From NCBI RefSeq assembly GCF_036231965.1, contig NZ_CP109499.1:5952001-6016000 (forward strand): a stretch of DNA of 64,000 nt, read 5' to 3'. Made by a program: the position numbers and the translations under genes. The first letter of the stretch is position 1; each line of letters begins with the position of its first letter. Below are positions 40,150 to 48,427 of this stretch, in pieces. The notes under the pieces are model-generated. The model was not told the origin of the DNA, did no database searches, and saw only the letters and a program-made list of their open reading frames with translations. The DNA comes from Streptomyces sp. NBC_01428. Lineage in GTDB: Bacteria > Actinomycetota > Actinomycetes > Streptomycetales > Streptomycetaceae.

Positions 40150-41505
40150 TCAGCCCCGCCGGATCGTGATCGTCGTCCAGGCACCCACGTGCACCCGGTC
40201 GCCGTCCTGGAGCGGCACCGGGACGAACGGCTGGATGGGCTCCTCGCCGCCGTTGACCGTGGTGCCGTTCGTCGAGTTCTGGTCGACGACCGCCCAACCG
40301 CCGTCCGGTTGCTGGACCAGGACCGCGTGCTGGTGCGAGACGCCCGGGTCCTCCGGCGGCACCGACAGGTCGATGTCCGGGGTGTCGCCGGTGGAGTGCC
40401 GGCGGCGGCCGATGGTCAGCTGGTTGCCGGTGAGCGGACGCTGCTGCTCGGGCGAGTAGGCCGGCAGGTTCAGACCCGCGGCCTCGGGGCCCGAGCGCTG
40501 CATCATCGCCATGAAGTACTCGCGGTCAGGACCGATCGTCGCACTCCACGACAGTGGCTGCTGCTGGTAGCCGGGGCCGGGCGGGGCCTGGGTGGCACCG
40601 GGCTGCGGGTAGCCGTAGCCGCCACCGCCCTGGCCGGGGCCGCCCTGACCGCCGGGCGAACCGGCCGTCGGCGGGGAGATGACCCAGTCGTCGTCACCAC
40701 CGCCGAAGCCGGGGCCACCGGACTGCGGTCCGCCCTGCTGCGGCGGCCGGCCCTGGGTGAAGGGGGCGGCGGGCTGCTGGGTGTAGGCCTGCTGCGGAGC
40801 GCCCTGGCCGCCGGGCGTGGGCCCGGGCGGCTGCGGAACCGGACGCGCCGGGTCGGCGCCGAAGCCCTGGTCCCCGCCGAAGGCAGGATCGCCGCCGAAG
40901 GCCGGGGGGCCGCCGTACTGCCGGCCGGGCGGGCCCGGCGGGATCGGCTCGGCCGGCCGGTTCATCTGCGAGGGCCGCGAGCTCTGGTAGTCGAACGGAT
41001 CGTGGCCGGGGCCACCGGGACCCGGGCCGCCCTGTCCGCCCGGCCCCTGCTGCTGGAACCGCGGCGGGCCGGCCTGCTGACCGGGACCGCCCTGGACTCC
41101 GGGGCCACCCTGCTGACCGGGGCCACCAGGACCGCCGGGGCGACCGGGGCCGCCGAAGGGCGACGGGCCGCCGGGACCACCCGGCGCGGAGCCGGTGGGG
41201 CGCGGCGCGGCCGGGGTGTAGGACGTCGCCGTGTTGGTGAGGTAGTTCCACCGGCACTCCTCGCAGAACGGCGCGGCGCCCTCACGGGGCGTGCGGCACT
41301 GCGGGCAGAGCTCGGGTTCGCCGTCCGGCACGGCGGACAGGTGGGAGCGCCCTCCGCCCTGCTGCGGCGAACCGGGCGGCGGATAGCCGTATCCGGCGCC
41401 GGGGGGCGGCGGGGGCAACGGGGGCACGGCACCGGCCATGCGGTGACCGCAGACCTCGCACCAGTCGTCGGAACCCGACTGGTGTCCGTTCGGGCAGGTC
41501 GGCAT
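40150..41505 (-). CDS. FHA-domain protein with two N-terminal zinc ribbons and a Gly/Pro/Gln linker
   Basis: A 451-residue protein. The first zinc ribbon uses C4, H8, C16 and C19. A second (LCPQCRTPREGAAPFCEECR) lies near residues 67-87. About 250 residues of Gly/Pro/Gln-rich linker follow. The C-terminal FHA domain has LTIGRRRHS, the phosphothreonine-binding Arg, VSHQHAVL and NSTNGTTVNG. FHA domains bind phosphothreonine, so this is the likely reader of the kinase at 44444. No GarA-type N-terminal ETTS phosphorylation motif is present. It is the last gene of the operon. Confidence 0.9.
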   Translation of the reverse strand: MPTCPNGHQSGSDDWCEVCGHRMAGAVPPLPPPPPGAGYGYPPPGSPQQGGGRSHLSAVPDGEPELCPQCRTPREGAAPFCEECRWNYLTNTATSYTPAAPRPTGSAPGGPGGPSPFGGPGRPGGPGGPGQQGGPGVQGGPGQQAGPPRFQQQGPGGQGGPGPGGPGHDPFDYQSSRPSQMNRPAEPIPPGPPGRQYGGPPAFGGDPAFGGDQGFGADPARPVPQPPGPTPGGQGAPQQAYTQQPAAPFTQGRPPQQGGPQSGGPGFGGGDDDWVISPPTAGSPGGQGGPGQGGGGYGYPQPGATQAPPGPGYQQQPLSWSATIGPDREYFMAMMQRSGPEAAGLNLPAYSPEQQRPLTGNQLTIGRRRHSTGDTPDIDLSVPPEDPGVSHQHAVLVQQPDGGWAVVDQNSTNGTTVNGGEEPIQPFVPVPLQDGDRVHVGAWTTITIRRG

Positions 41506-41578
41506 GTCGGCGCTTCCCCCTCTCCTTTTCCGGTCGTTGTGACCGGGTTTCTCCGCTTCCCCTCGGGAACCGGGCTCG

Positions 41579-42925
41579 CTACTTCTTTACACGAACAGTC
41601 TTTGTGGACCGTGTCTCGAGGGTCATCTCGTCGGCCTCCTCGACCCGGGCCTTCAATCGCACAGTACCTGCAGCGGCGTCGACCACGTCCACCACCTTCG
41701 CAAGCAGTTTCGCAGTATCGGCGTTGCCGGAGGCGCCGGCGAGCTGGACGGCCCGTCCCAGCTTGGCCGTTGCTCCGTCGACATCTCCCGCTTTGCGCAG
41801 ATCCAGGCCCTGTTGGATGACTTGTGCCAGTTCGGCCTGGCCCGTGTAGTGCGCGACCTGGGGGTTGATGGACGTCGAGGCGACCATGTCGTCGGTCCAC
41901 ACGGCCCGTACGAGACCCTGTGCGCCGAGGTTGTGCACGCTGCCGTCGGCCTGCGGGATCACCAGGGAGACCCGGGCCGCGAGCATCTCCTGGCCGATGC
42001 CCGCCGTCGGGACCTGGACGCAGACGTGGTAGTCGCGGGACTCGTCGCCCCACGAGCCGGTGGGGTAGTCGCCCGCGCGCGGGCCGGCCTCGGTACGGCG
42101 GTCGGTCAACTCCTCGACCGTGGGCGCCACTTGCTTGACGAACTTGATCTCGGTGCCGACCGGCGTCCAGAGCCGCAGCGCCACGTCGGCGACCTCCTTG
42201 CCCATCGCCGTCTCCATCATCTGCGTGAAGTCGGCCGCCAGGGCGGCAGGGTCGGCGACGATGTCGGAGGTGCCGAGCAGCGCCGAGGCGATTCCGGTGA
42301 CCTCCTTGACCTCCCAGTCGGTGCCCACACCCCGCGCGTCACAGGTGAAGCGCCCGGCGCAGGATGCGAGGGCGGCCCTCAGGTCCTCGGGCGACTCGTG
42401 CTCGTTGCGGCCGTCGGTGAGCAGGATCCCGTGCCGGATGGACACGTCCGCGGAGGACAGCAGGCGGTCGGCGAGCCGCAGCCAGGTGCCGATCGCGGTG
42501 CCGCCGCCCGAACTGAGCTTGCGCAGCGCCTGCTTGGCCTGGCCGCGGGTGGCCGCGTCGGCGACCGCCAGCCGGCCGTTGCCCGGGTAGACCTCCTTGG
42601 CGACGTGCGTGCCGCCGATCACCGCGAAGTGCACGCCGTCGCGCAGCGTGTCGATCGCGGCGGACGTCGCGTCGCGGGCGTTGCGCATCTTGGTCGGCGG
42701 GTAGTCCATCGAGCCCGAGCAGTCGACCATGACCACCACCGCGGCGTCCGGACCCTGACCGGCCGTGTACAGATGCGGCGCGGCGACCGCCGTGCCGACG
42801 GTGCCGCCGCCGGTCGAGCTCACCGTGACGATCGCGCTGACCTCACGCCCGCCCTCGGGCAGGTACTCGTTCTGGTACACGTCGACCGAGAACTGCGGCA
42901 CGTTCGACTTCGAGAAATTGGCCAT
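41579..42925 (-). CDS. von Willebrand factor A (vWA) domain protein
   Basis: A 448-residue cytoplasmic protein. The MIDAS metal-binding motif DCSGS is in VVVMVDCSGSMDYPP, with the later Thr (SSGGGTAIG) and Asp (LLTDGRNEH) ligands. The C-terminal half is beta-rich and ends with a helical part of TPR-like character (AQVIQQGLDLRKAGDVDGA). It sits between the phosphatase and the FHA gene. vWA proteins encoded beside a kinase and a PP2C phosphatase occur in the TerY-P triads of tellurite-type stress systems, which this arrangement resembles. It has no signal peptide. Confidence 0.88.
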   Translation of the reverse strand: MANFSKSNVPQFSVDVYQNEYLPEGGREVSAIVTVSSTGGGTVGTAVAAPHLYTAGQGPDAAVVVMVDCSGSMDYPPTKMRNARDATSAAIDTLRDGVHFAVIGGTHVAKEVYPGNGRLAVADAATRGQAKQALRKLSSGGGTAIGTWLRLADRLLSSADVSIRHGILLTDGRNEHESPEDLRAALASCAGRFTCDARGVGTDWEVKEVTGIASALLGTSDIVADPAALAADFTQMMETAMGKEVADVALRLWTPVGTEIKFVKQVAPTVEELTDRRTEAGPRAGDYPTGSWGDESRDYHVCVQVPTAGIGQEMLAARVSLVIPQADGSVHNLGAQGLVRAVWTDDMVASTSINPQVAHYTGQAELAQVIQQGLDLRKAGDVDGATAKLGRAVQLAGASGNADTAKLLAKVVDVVDAAAGTVRLKARVEEADEMTLETRSTKTVRVKK

Positions 42926-43024
42926 GCCTTCTGTGTCCCCCTCGCGCCCCCGCCACCGGCGGGGGCCATGACTGTGCGGACCGGTCCCCTTCGGTCCTCG
43001 GCCGTCCCCGTCCGTTCGTCGGCC

Positions 43025-44440
43025 TCAGGCCGATCCTGCCCCCTGGACGGGCGCGGGGAACGGCAGGACGGCCACTGTTACGTTGTCGTGGCCCCCGCCG
43101 TCCAGCGCGTGGCCGACCAGGACCTGGGCGCTGTGCAGCGGCCGCTCGGCGGCGTCGGGGGGCACGGCCGCGGCCATGTCCTCGGCCGCCTCCGCGTAGT
43201 TCCACAGCCCGTCGGTGCAGACCACCACCACACCCGGCCGGTCCGGCTTGAAGGACGCGGTGTGCGGCTCCAGTTCGTAGGCGTCGGCGCCCAGCCAGCC
43301 GGTGATCGCGTGGGCGCGCTCGTCGGCGTACGCCTCCGCCTCGTTCATCAGGCCCGCGGCGACCATCTGCGCGGCCCACGAGTCGTCCTCGGTGAGCCGG
43401 GCGGGCAGCGAGGTGCGGTCGACGGGAACCCAGTAGGCGCGGCTGTCGCCGACCCAGCCGACGATGAGCAGGGCCGGGGTGACGACGGCGCCGACGATGG
43501 TGCAGGCGGGCGCGTTCACGTGCGGGGCGTGGTCGCCCTGCGCGGTGGACGGGTCGGCCAGCGCGTTGACGGCCTCCGCCGCCGCGACGATCGCCTCGTG
43601 CAGGGCCTGCTGCGGGTGTGTGCCGAGCGGCAGGGCGGCCATGAGCGACTCGCTCGCCGCGCGGGACGCCGCGAGGGACGCCTCGTCGGGGCGGGTCGCC
43701 GAGGAGACGCCGTCGCAGACGATCGCGACGACGGCGGGGGAGCCGTCGGGCAGCGCGGTCGAGGAGATCGCGAACGCGTCCTCGTTGCGGTGGTGGCGCA
43801 GACCCCGGTCACTGACCGCGGCGACCGCGCCCAACTCCTGCTCCATGTGATCGCGTTCCCGCGGCTGCGCGTGGCCGCAGTTCTCGCAGTACCCGTCGGT
43901 GTCGACCTGGCCGGACCGGCACGCCACGCACGTCCTGCCGCCCGCGGGGGGCGCGGGCAGGTCGGCGGTGCGGGGGTCGGCGGGGACGGCCGGCGCTCCG
44001 GGGGCGGCCGGGACGCTCCCGGCGGCCGGCGGGGCGAGCGGGTACTCGTCGGGCTCCGGGGGCCGGTCGAACCGTACGCCCGACGGATGATCGCCGTGCG
44101 GGTGCTCCGGGTGCGGGAGTTCGGAACCGCCCGAGTCGGTGCCCCGGATGTCGGCGGCGTGGTGCACCGGCGCGGGCACGTCGGAGGTGTCGGCCTCCGG
44201 CGCCACCGGCCAGTCCACGGAAGGCGCCGGCGGGGGCGGCGGCGCCGCCGGTGCCGCGGGAGCCGCCGCGGGGGCGCCCGCCGCGGCGCCGTTGATGGCG
44301 ATGGTGGGGTGGTCCTGCGGTGGTGCCGGCGCCGTCGACAGGTCGTAGCCGCACGCACCGCAGAAACGGTCACCCGCCTCCAGCGGCTCCTCGCAACTGG
44401 GGCACCGCGAAAGGGCCGTGGGCTGGGGCATCTGGGACAT
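43025..44440 (-). CDS. PP2C-type serine/threonine phosphatase with two zinc ribbons
   Basis: A 471-residue protein. Zinc ribbon 1 uses C13, C16, C27 and C30 (RCPSCEEPLEAGDRFCGACG). A Pro/Ala linker and a second ribbon (CVACRSGQVDTDGYCENCG) follow. The PP2C domain has all metal-binding blocks: RHHRNEDAF, IVCDGVSS, WVGDSRAYW, VCTDGLWNY and GGHDNVTV. It should reverse phosphorylation by the kinase encoded three bases upstream. The ATG at 44440 is preferred over the TTG one codon earlier. It is cytoplasmic, without membrane segments. Confidence 0.9.
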   Translation of the reverse strand: MSQMPQPTALSRCPSCEEPLEAGDRFCGACGYDLSTAPAPPQDHPTIAINGAAAGAPAAAPAAPAAPPPPPAPSVDWPVAPEADTSDVPAPVHHAADIRGTDSGGSELPHPEHPHGDHPSGVRFDRPPEPDEYPLAPPAAGSVPAAPGAPAVPADPRTADLPAPPAGGRTCVACRSGQVDTDGYCENCGHAQPRERDHMEQELGAVAAVSDRGLRHHRNEDAFAISSTALPDGSPAVVAIVCDGVSSATRPDEASLAASRAASESLMAALPLGTHPQQALHEAIVAAAEAVNALADPSTAQGDHAPHVNAPACTIVGAVVTPALLIVGWVGDSRAYWVPVDRTSLPARLTEDDSWAAQMVAAGLMNEAEAYADERAHAITGWLGADAYELEPHTASFKPDRPGVVVVCTDGLWNYAEAAEDMAAAVPPDAAERPLHSAQVLVGHALDGGGHDNVTVAVLPFPAPVQGAGSA

Positions 44441-44443
44441 CAA

Positions 44444-46996
44444 TCACACCCACGTCCGGGGGCGGTAACGGTTTGCACGTTCCACCAGGTCGATCCTCTC
44501 CTCGCCGCCCCGCGCGAGCCGGGCCAGCGTCCGGTAAGAACGTTCGAGGCCGAAACGGAGGCCGCGCTCGTCCAACGCGCTGCCGAGCAGCACATGTCCG
44601 CCTCCGGAGGCCGGAGCGGAACCCTGGCTACCGGAGAGTACCCAGTCCAGGGCGCAACCGAGGACCTCCGTCGACAACTGCTCGCGTCGCACCGCGTCGA
44701 GACCGAACCCGTCGAGCGCCTCGACCTGCCCCGCGGCGGCCGTCAGGTCGTCCAGGAACGGCGGCGCGGCGGCGTCCGCGACCGGGCGCTGCCGCAGCCG
44801 CGCCCGCACGGCGGCGACCCGCGCCGCCGTGTAGTGGATCGACGACTCCGGCACGGACTCCAGGGTGCTCACGGCGGCCCGGCGGTCCCCGGCGGCGAGC
44901 TGCACGCGGGCCAGGCCGAACGCCGCACTCACATAACTGGGGTCCGTCGTCCAGACCAGGCGGTAGTACTCCGCCGCGTTGTCCAGCTGGCCGAGCACCT
45001 CCGCGCACAGTCCGAGGGCCAGCTTCGGCGCGGGCTCGCCGGGGAAGGCGTCGTACACGGCGTCGAAGGACAGGGCCGCGATCTCGTTGCCGCCCGTCGC
45101 GAGCGCCGTGACACCGCGGTACCAGACCACCCGCCAGTCGTCCGGGTGGTCCGACTCCAGCGCCTCCACCCCGTGCTGCGCGGCGGCCACCTCGCCCATC
45201 TCCAGACGGGCCCGCAGTTCACGCAGCCGCAGCTCCGGGGAGCCGGCCGGGGCCGCGTGCAGTGCGGCGATCAGCTCGGCGGGCGCCGACGCGATGAGTC
45301 CCGCGAGGAAGCCGGCGTTCGGGTCGCCCGGGTCCACCCGCGGAACGGGCAGGGCGAGCGCGGCGGCGGCCGCGGGCACGGGCTTGACCAGCGTGGGGGA
45401 GTCCGGACGCGGCGGCAGGGCCGCCGCGCCGTTGCCGCCCGCGGGCAGCGACGGCGCCGCCCTCCTGCCGCGGACGGGCACCACCCGGGCCCCGAGCCGC
45501 GAGACGTCCTCGGCCACCGCCCCGAACAGCTCCGTGTCGGTGACCTTCGTCTCCGGCCCGAACAGCGTCGACAGCGCGGGCCGCGCCCGCCCCGTCTGGA
45601 GGGACACCACCTCGCGCAGCACGCCGGTCAGCTGCTCGGCCATCTCCTGCGCCGACGCGAACCGGCGCGCTGGATCCGGGTCGGTGGCGCGCACCAGCAG
45701 CCGGTAGAACGACTCGTACTGCCGGAAGACCTCGATGTGGCCGGGGTCGGGCAGGGAGTCCACGAAGACGTTCGTGTAGCCCTGGAAGTCGAAGGTGAGG
45801 ACCGCGAGCGTCCGCGCGACCGTGTAGAGGTCGGAGGCGACGGAGGGGCCCACCTCGGCGACCTCGGGCGCCTGGTAGCCCACCGTGCCGTAGATGGCCG
45901 ACTCGTCGTCGTCCATGCGGCGCACCGCGCCCATGTCGATCAGCTTGAGCTGGTCCTCGGTCTGGATCGCGTTGTCGACCTTGAAGTCGCAGTACAGCAG
46001 GTTGCGGCTGTGCAGATGGCCGAGGGCCTCCAGCGCCTCGATGCCGTACGCGCAGGCCTGTTCCACCGGCAGCGGGTCCCGCTTGCCGTCCGCCGTCCGC
46101 CGGTCGTTGGCGATCTCCTTCAGCGACTTGCCGCCGACGTACTCCATGACGATGTACCCGTCCAGCGAACCGGTCCGCTGGTCGAGGTGCTCGACGAAGT
46201 TGTAGATCCGCACGATGTTGGCGTGCTCGATCTCCGCGAGGAAGCGCCGCTCGGAGATCGCCGCCGCCATCGCGTCCTGGTCGCCCGTGTCCAGCAGCCC
46301 CTTGAGGACCACCCAGCGGTCGGAGACCGCGCGGTCCACGGCGAGGTACACCCAGCCGAGCCCGCCGTGCGCGAGACAGCCCGCCACCTCGTACTGGCCG
46401 TGCACGATGTCACCGGTCTGCAGCTTCGGCACGAACGAGTACGGGTGGCCGCACTTCGTGCAGAAACCCTCGGTACGGCCGGGCAGGTCGCCGCGTGAAC
46501 GCCCCACCGGCGCACCGCAGTCGGAGCGCGAGCAGAACCGCTTGCGCTCGGGGACCTCCGGGTTCTCCTGCACCATCTCGCGCGGATCGGGACGCGGCAC
46601 GCCCGGGACCTCGACGAGACCCGCGCCGAGCCGGCCCCGGCCGGAGGAACCCGCCGTCGAACCGGAACTGCGCACCGACACCGAACGGCCCGTCGAACCG
46701 CCGGACACCGACCGCGACAGCCGGCCGGACACCGAGCGCCGCGACTGCGAGGAGCGCGACGACGTCCGCGAGCTGGCCCGCGAACTCCCGCGCACACTCC
46801 CGCTGGTGGAACCGCGCGCGGCACCGCCGCCCGCCGTCACCCCCGTCGGAGGCGAGTTCACCGTCCCCTTCCCGGACACGACCGGGGCGAGCCCGCACGT
46901 GTCGCAGTACAGCTCGCCCCCGCCCATGTCCTCGTACGACCCCTCGCAACCGGGCCGCTGGCATCTCTGTCGTTCACCCACAGCGTGCTCACTCAC
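44444..46996 (-). CDS. pknG: PknG-type serine/threonine protein kinase with zinc ribbons and TPR-like C-terminus
   Basis: An 850-residue kinase with PknG architecture. Two Cys-rich modules are seen: C12/C17/C31/C34 and C155/C160/C179/C182. They are separated by a Ser/Arg-rich stretch (about 60-120) where mycobacterial PknG has a shorter region. The kinase domain has the Gly loop near 206-219 (GCLAHGGLGWVYLA), Lys232, the catalytic loop YCDFKVDN, and DMG in place of DFG. From about residue 570 the helical region suits TPR repeats. PknG responds to amino-acid supply through GlnH and GlnX in mycobacteria, and homologues of both are in this operon. Confidence 0.9.
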   Translation of the reverse strand: MSEHAVGERQRCQRPGCEGSYEDMGGGELYCDTCGLAPVVSGKGTVNSPPTGVTAGGGAARGSTSGSVRGSSRASSRTSSRSSQSRRSVSGRLSRSVSGGSTGRSVSVRSSGSTAGSSGRGRLGAGLVEVPGVPRPDPREMVQENPEVPERKRFCSRSDCGAPVGRSRGDLPGRTEGFCTKCGHPYSFVPKLQTGDIVHGQYEVAGCLAHGGLGWVYLAVDRAVSDRWVVLKGLLDTGDQDAMAAAISERRFLAEIEHANIVRIYNFVEHLDQRTGSLDGYIVMEYVGGKSLKEIANDRRTADGKRDPLPVEQACAYGIEALEALGHLHSRNLLYCDFKVDNAIQTEDQLKLIDMGAVRRMDDDESAIYGTVGYQAPEVAEVGPSVASDLYTVARTLAVLTFDFQGYTNVFVDSLPDPGHIEVFRQYESFYRLLVRATDPDPARRFASAQEMAEQLTGVLREVVSLQTGRARPALSTLFGPETKVTDTELFGAVAEDVSRLGARVVPVRGRRAAPSLPAGGNGAAALPPRPDSPTLVKPVPAAAAALALPVPRVDPGDPNAGFLAGLIASAPAELIAALHAAPAGSPELRLRELRARLEMGEVAAAQHGVEALESDHPDDWRVVWYRGVTALATGGNEIAALSFDAVYDAFPGEPAPKLALGLCAEVLGQLDNAAEYYRLVWTTDPSYVSAAFGLARVQLAAGDRRAAVSTLESVPESSIHYTAARVAAVRARLRQRPVADAAAPPFLDDLTAAAGQVEALDGFGLDAVRREQLSTEVLGCALDWVLSGSQGSAPASGGGHVLLGSALDERGLRFGLERSYRTLARLARGGEERIDLVERANRYRPRTWV

Positions 46997-47015
46997 GCCG
47001 CACCCCCTTCCCCGC

Positions 47016-48350
47016 TCACGCGTCGGGCCCCCTGTGCTCCGCCCGGTCCTGCGGTCCGCCCTGCTCCGGCACCCTCGGGCTCAACGCCTCCGCGGCCGCC
47101 CGCTGATACCGCAGCACCGCCTCCTCCGCCACCCGGAGATCGCAGGGAGCGCTCCACAGCATGCGCCGGGCCGCGTCGTAGCGCTCCACGAGGAACGGGT
47201 CCTCGGCGAAACCGAGCCGAGCGACCTTCGCCTTGTACGCGTCGAGCCGGCCGCGCAGCTCCGCGCGGACCGCCAGCGGCGCGGTGACCGCCGTCAACGA
47301 CTCACGGGCCCGCAGCAGTTCGTCCTCCGCCTTCTCCTCCAGCGCCTCCAGCAGCGGTGACAGACGGTGCCACTGCGCGTGCCTGCGGTACTCCGCGGCC
47401 GCCGCCAGCTGTTCCTGCAACGCCGTCGGCGGACCGCTCACGGCGGGCACCTCCGACGCGGCGATCTTCGCGAGGACCTCGCCGCGGGCACTGCGCGCCT
47501 CGGCGAGCGTGCGGTCCGCCCGGCTCAGTACGTCCCGCAGCTTCACCAGCCGCGCCTCCGCGTCCTGGCGCACGGTGAGCACCGCGTCGATCTCGCGGCG
47601 CACCTCCTCCAGGGCGCGCGCCTCACGGTCGTACGCCGTCGTGTCCGGCCGGCCGCCACCGGGGGCCGAACTCCCCTGCGCCGGCGTCCAGAAGGCCAGC
47701 GGGTCGGAGATGACCTGCTCGCGCAGGGTGGTCAGGGTGCGGGTGATCCGCTCCAGGTCGTCGCCCGAGGGATGCTCGCCGGGGCGCACGCCCACGGAGT
47801 GCGCGAGCCGGCGGGTGCGCTGGAGCTCGGCGGCCAGTAAATCGATCCGGGCGGGCAGCGCGGACCACACGGCGTCCGCGCTGACGACCATGTCGAGCGA
47901 GGACGCGTACAGGTCGTTCATCCGGTCCACCAGCGCGGCCAGCGTGAACCGCTCGCTGAGCTTGCCGGTGCCGGCCAGCGTCGGCGCGTTCGCCGTGGCC
48001 GTGGTGGAACCGGCGACCGTGATGCCCGATCCCCGCAGCAGCTCGGTCAGTTCGACCAGATCCTCACGGCTGGACCAGCGCCGGCGGGAGCGGATCTCGC
48101 GCGCGGAGCGCAGCGCGTCCGCGTAGGCGTCGAAGTACGCCCACAGCAGCGTGATCGAGGCGTCCGCGGACGTCCAGCGCTCCTTGGTCGTGCCGGTGAG
48201 TTCGGCGCCTTCGAGGAGCCTGCGGCCCGCGTGGTCCTGCAGGGCGAGGAGGGAGGTCTCGATGGCCTCGTGCTCGGCGGCGAGGCGCGCCAGCGCACGG
48301 TCCGCCTCGTCCCGGTCCAGCACCGGCGCGGGGGGCTCCGTGGCGCCCAT
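47016..48350 (-). CDS. Coiled-coil protein of unknown function, with a TTA codon, in the PknG operon
   Basis: A 444-residue soluble, mainly helical protein with long stretches of heptad-like Glu/Arg/Leu. Examples are ALEEVRREIDAVLTVRQDAE and LLEALEEKAEDELLRARESL. It has no signal peptide, membrane helix or Cys-rich motif. Codon 171 is TTA (complement of 47838-47840, in RIDLLAAEL), so its translation should need the bldA tRNA. It lies between the GlnH-like gene and pknG, 19 bases before the kinase. I do not recognise a family. It could be a scaffold linking the membrane sensor to the kinase (inference). Confidence 0.8.
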   Translation of the reverse strand: MGATEPPAPVLDRDEADRALARLAAEHEAIETSLLALQDHAGRRLLEGAELTGTTKERWTSADASITLLWAYFDAYADALRSAREIRSRRRWSSREDLVELTELLRGSGITVAGSTTATANAPTLAGTGKLSERFTLAALVDRMNDLYASSLDMVVSADAVWSALPARIDLLAAELQRTRRLAHSVGVRPGEHPSGDDLERITRTLTTLREQVISDPLAFWTPAQGSSAPGGGRPDTTAYDREARALEEVRREIDAVLTVRQDAEARLVKLRDVLSRADRTLAEARSARGEVLAKIAASEVPAVSGPPTALQEQLAAAAEYRRHAQWHRLSPLLEALEEKAEDELLRARESLTAVTAPLAVRAELRGRLDAYKAKVARLGFAEDPFLVERYDAARRMLWSAPCDLRVAEEAVLRYQRAAAEALSPRVPEQGGPQDRAEHRGPDA

Positions 48351-48427
48351 CGATCACCTCTCGCTTCCTGTCCGTCCCCGCGCGCTCGGCGGCGCGCCGG
48401 GGCAACTCTCCAGTGGTATCAGGTCGG

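Noticed and set aside
33723..40459. Several long frames opposite or beside the FtsX permeases and the methyltransferase
   Set aside because: They lack ribosome sites and motifs, and the permease and methyltransferase frames explain the sequence.
41813..46498. 1561-codon open frame on the plus strand
   Set aside because: It is antisense to the vWA, PP2C and PknG genes, all of which have full domain motifs. Long antisense frames are expected at this GC content.
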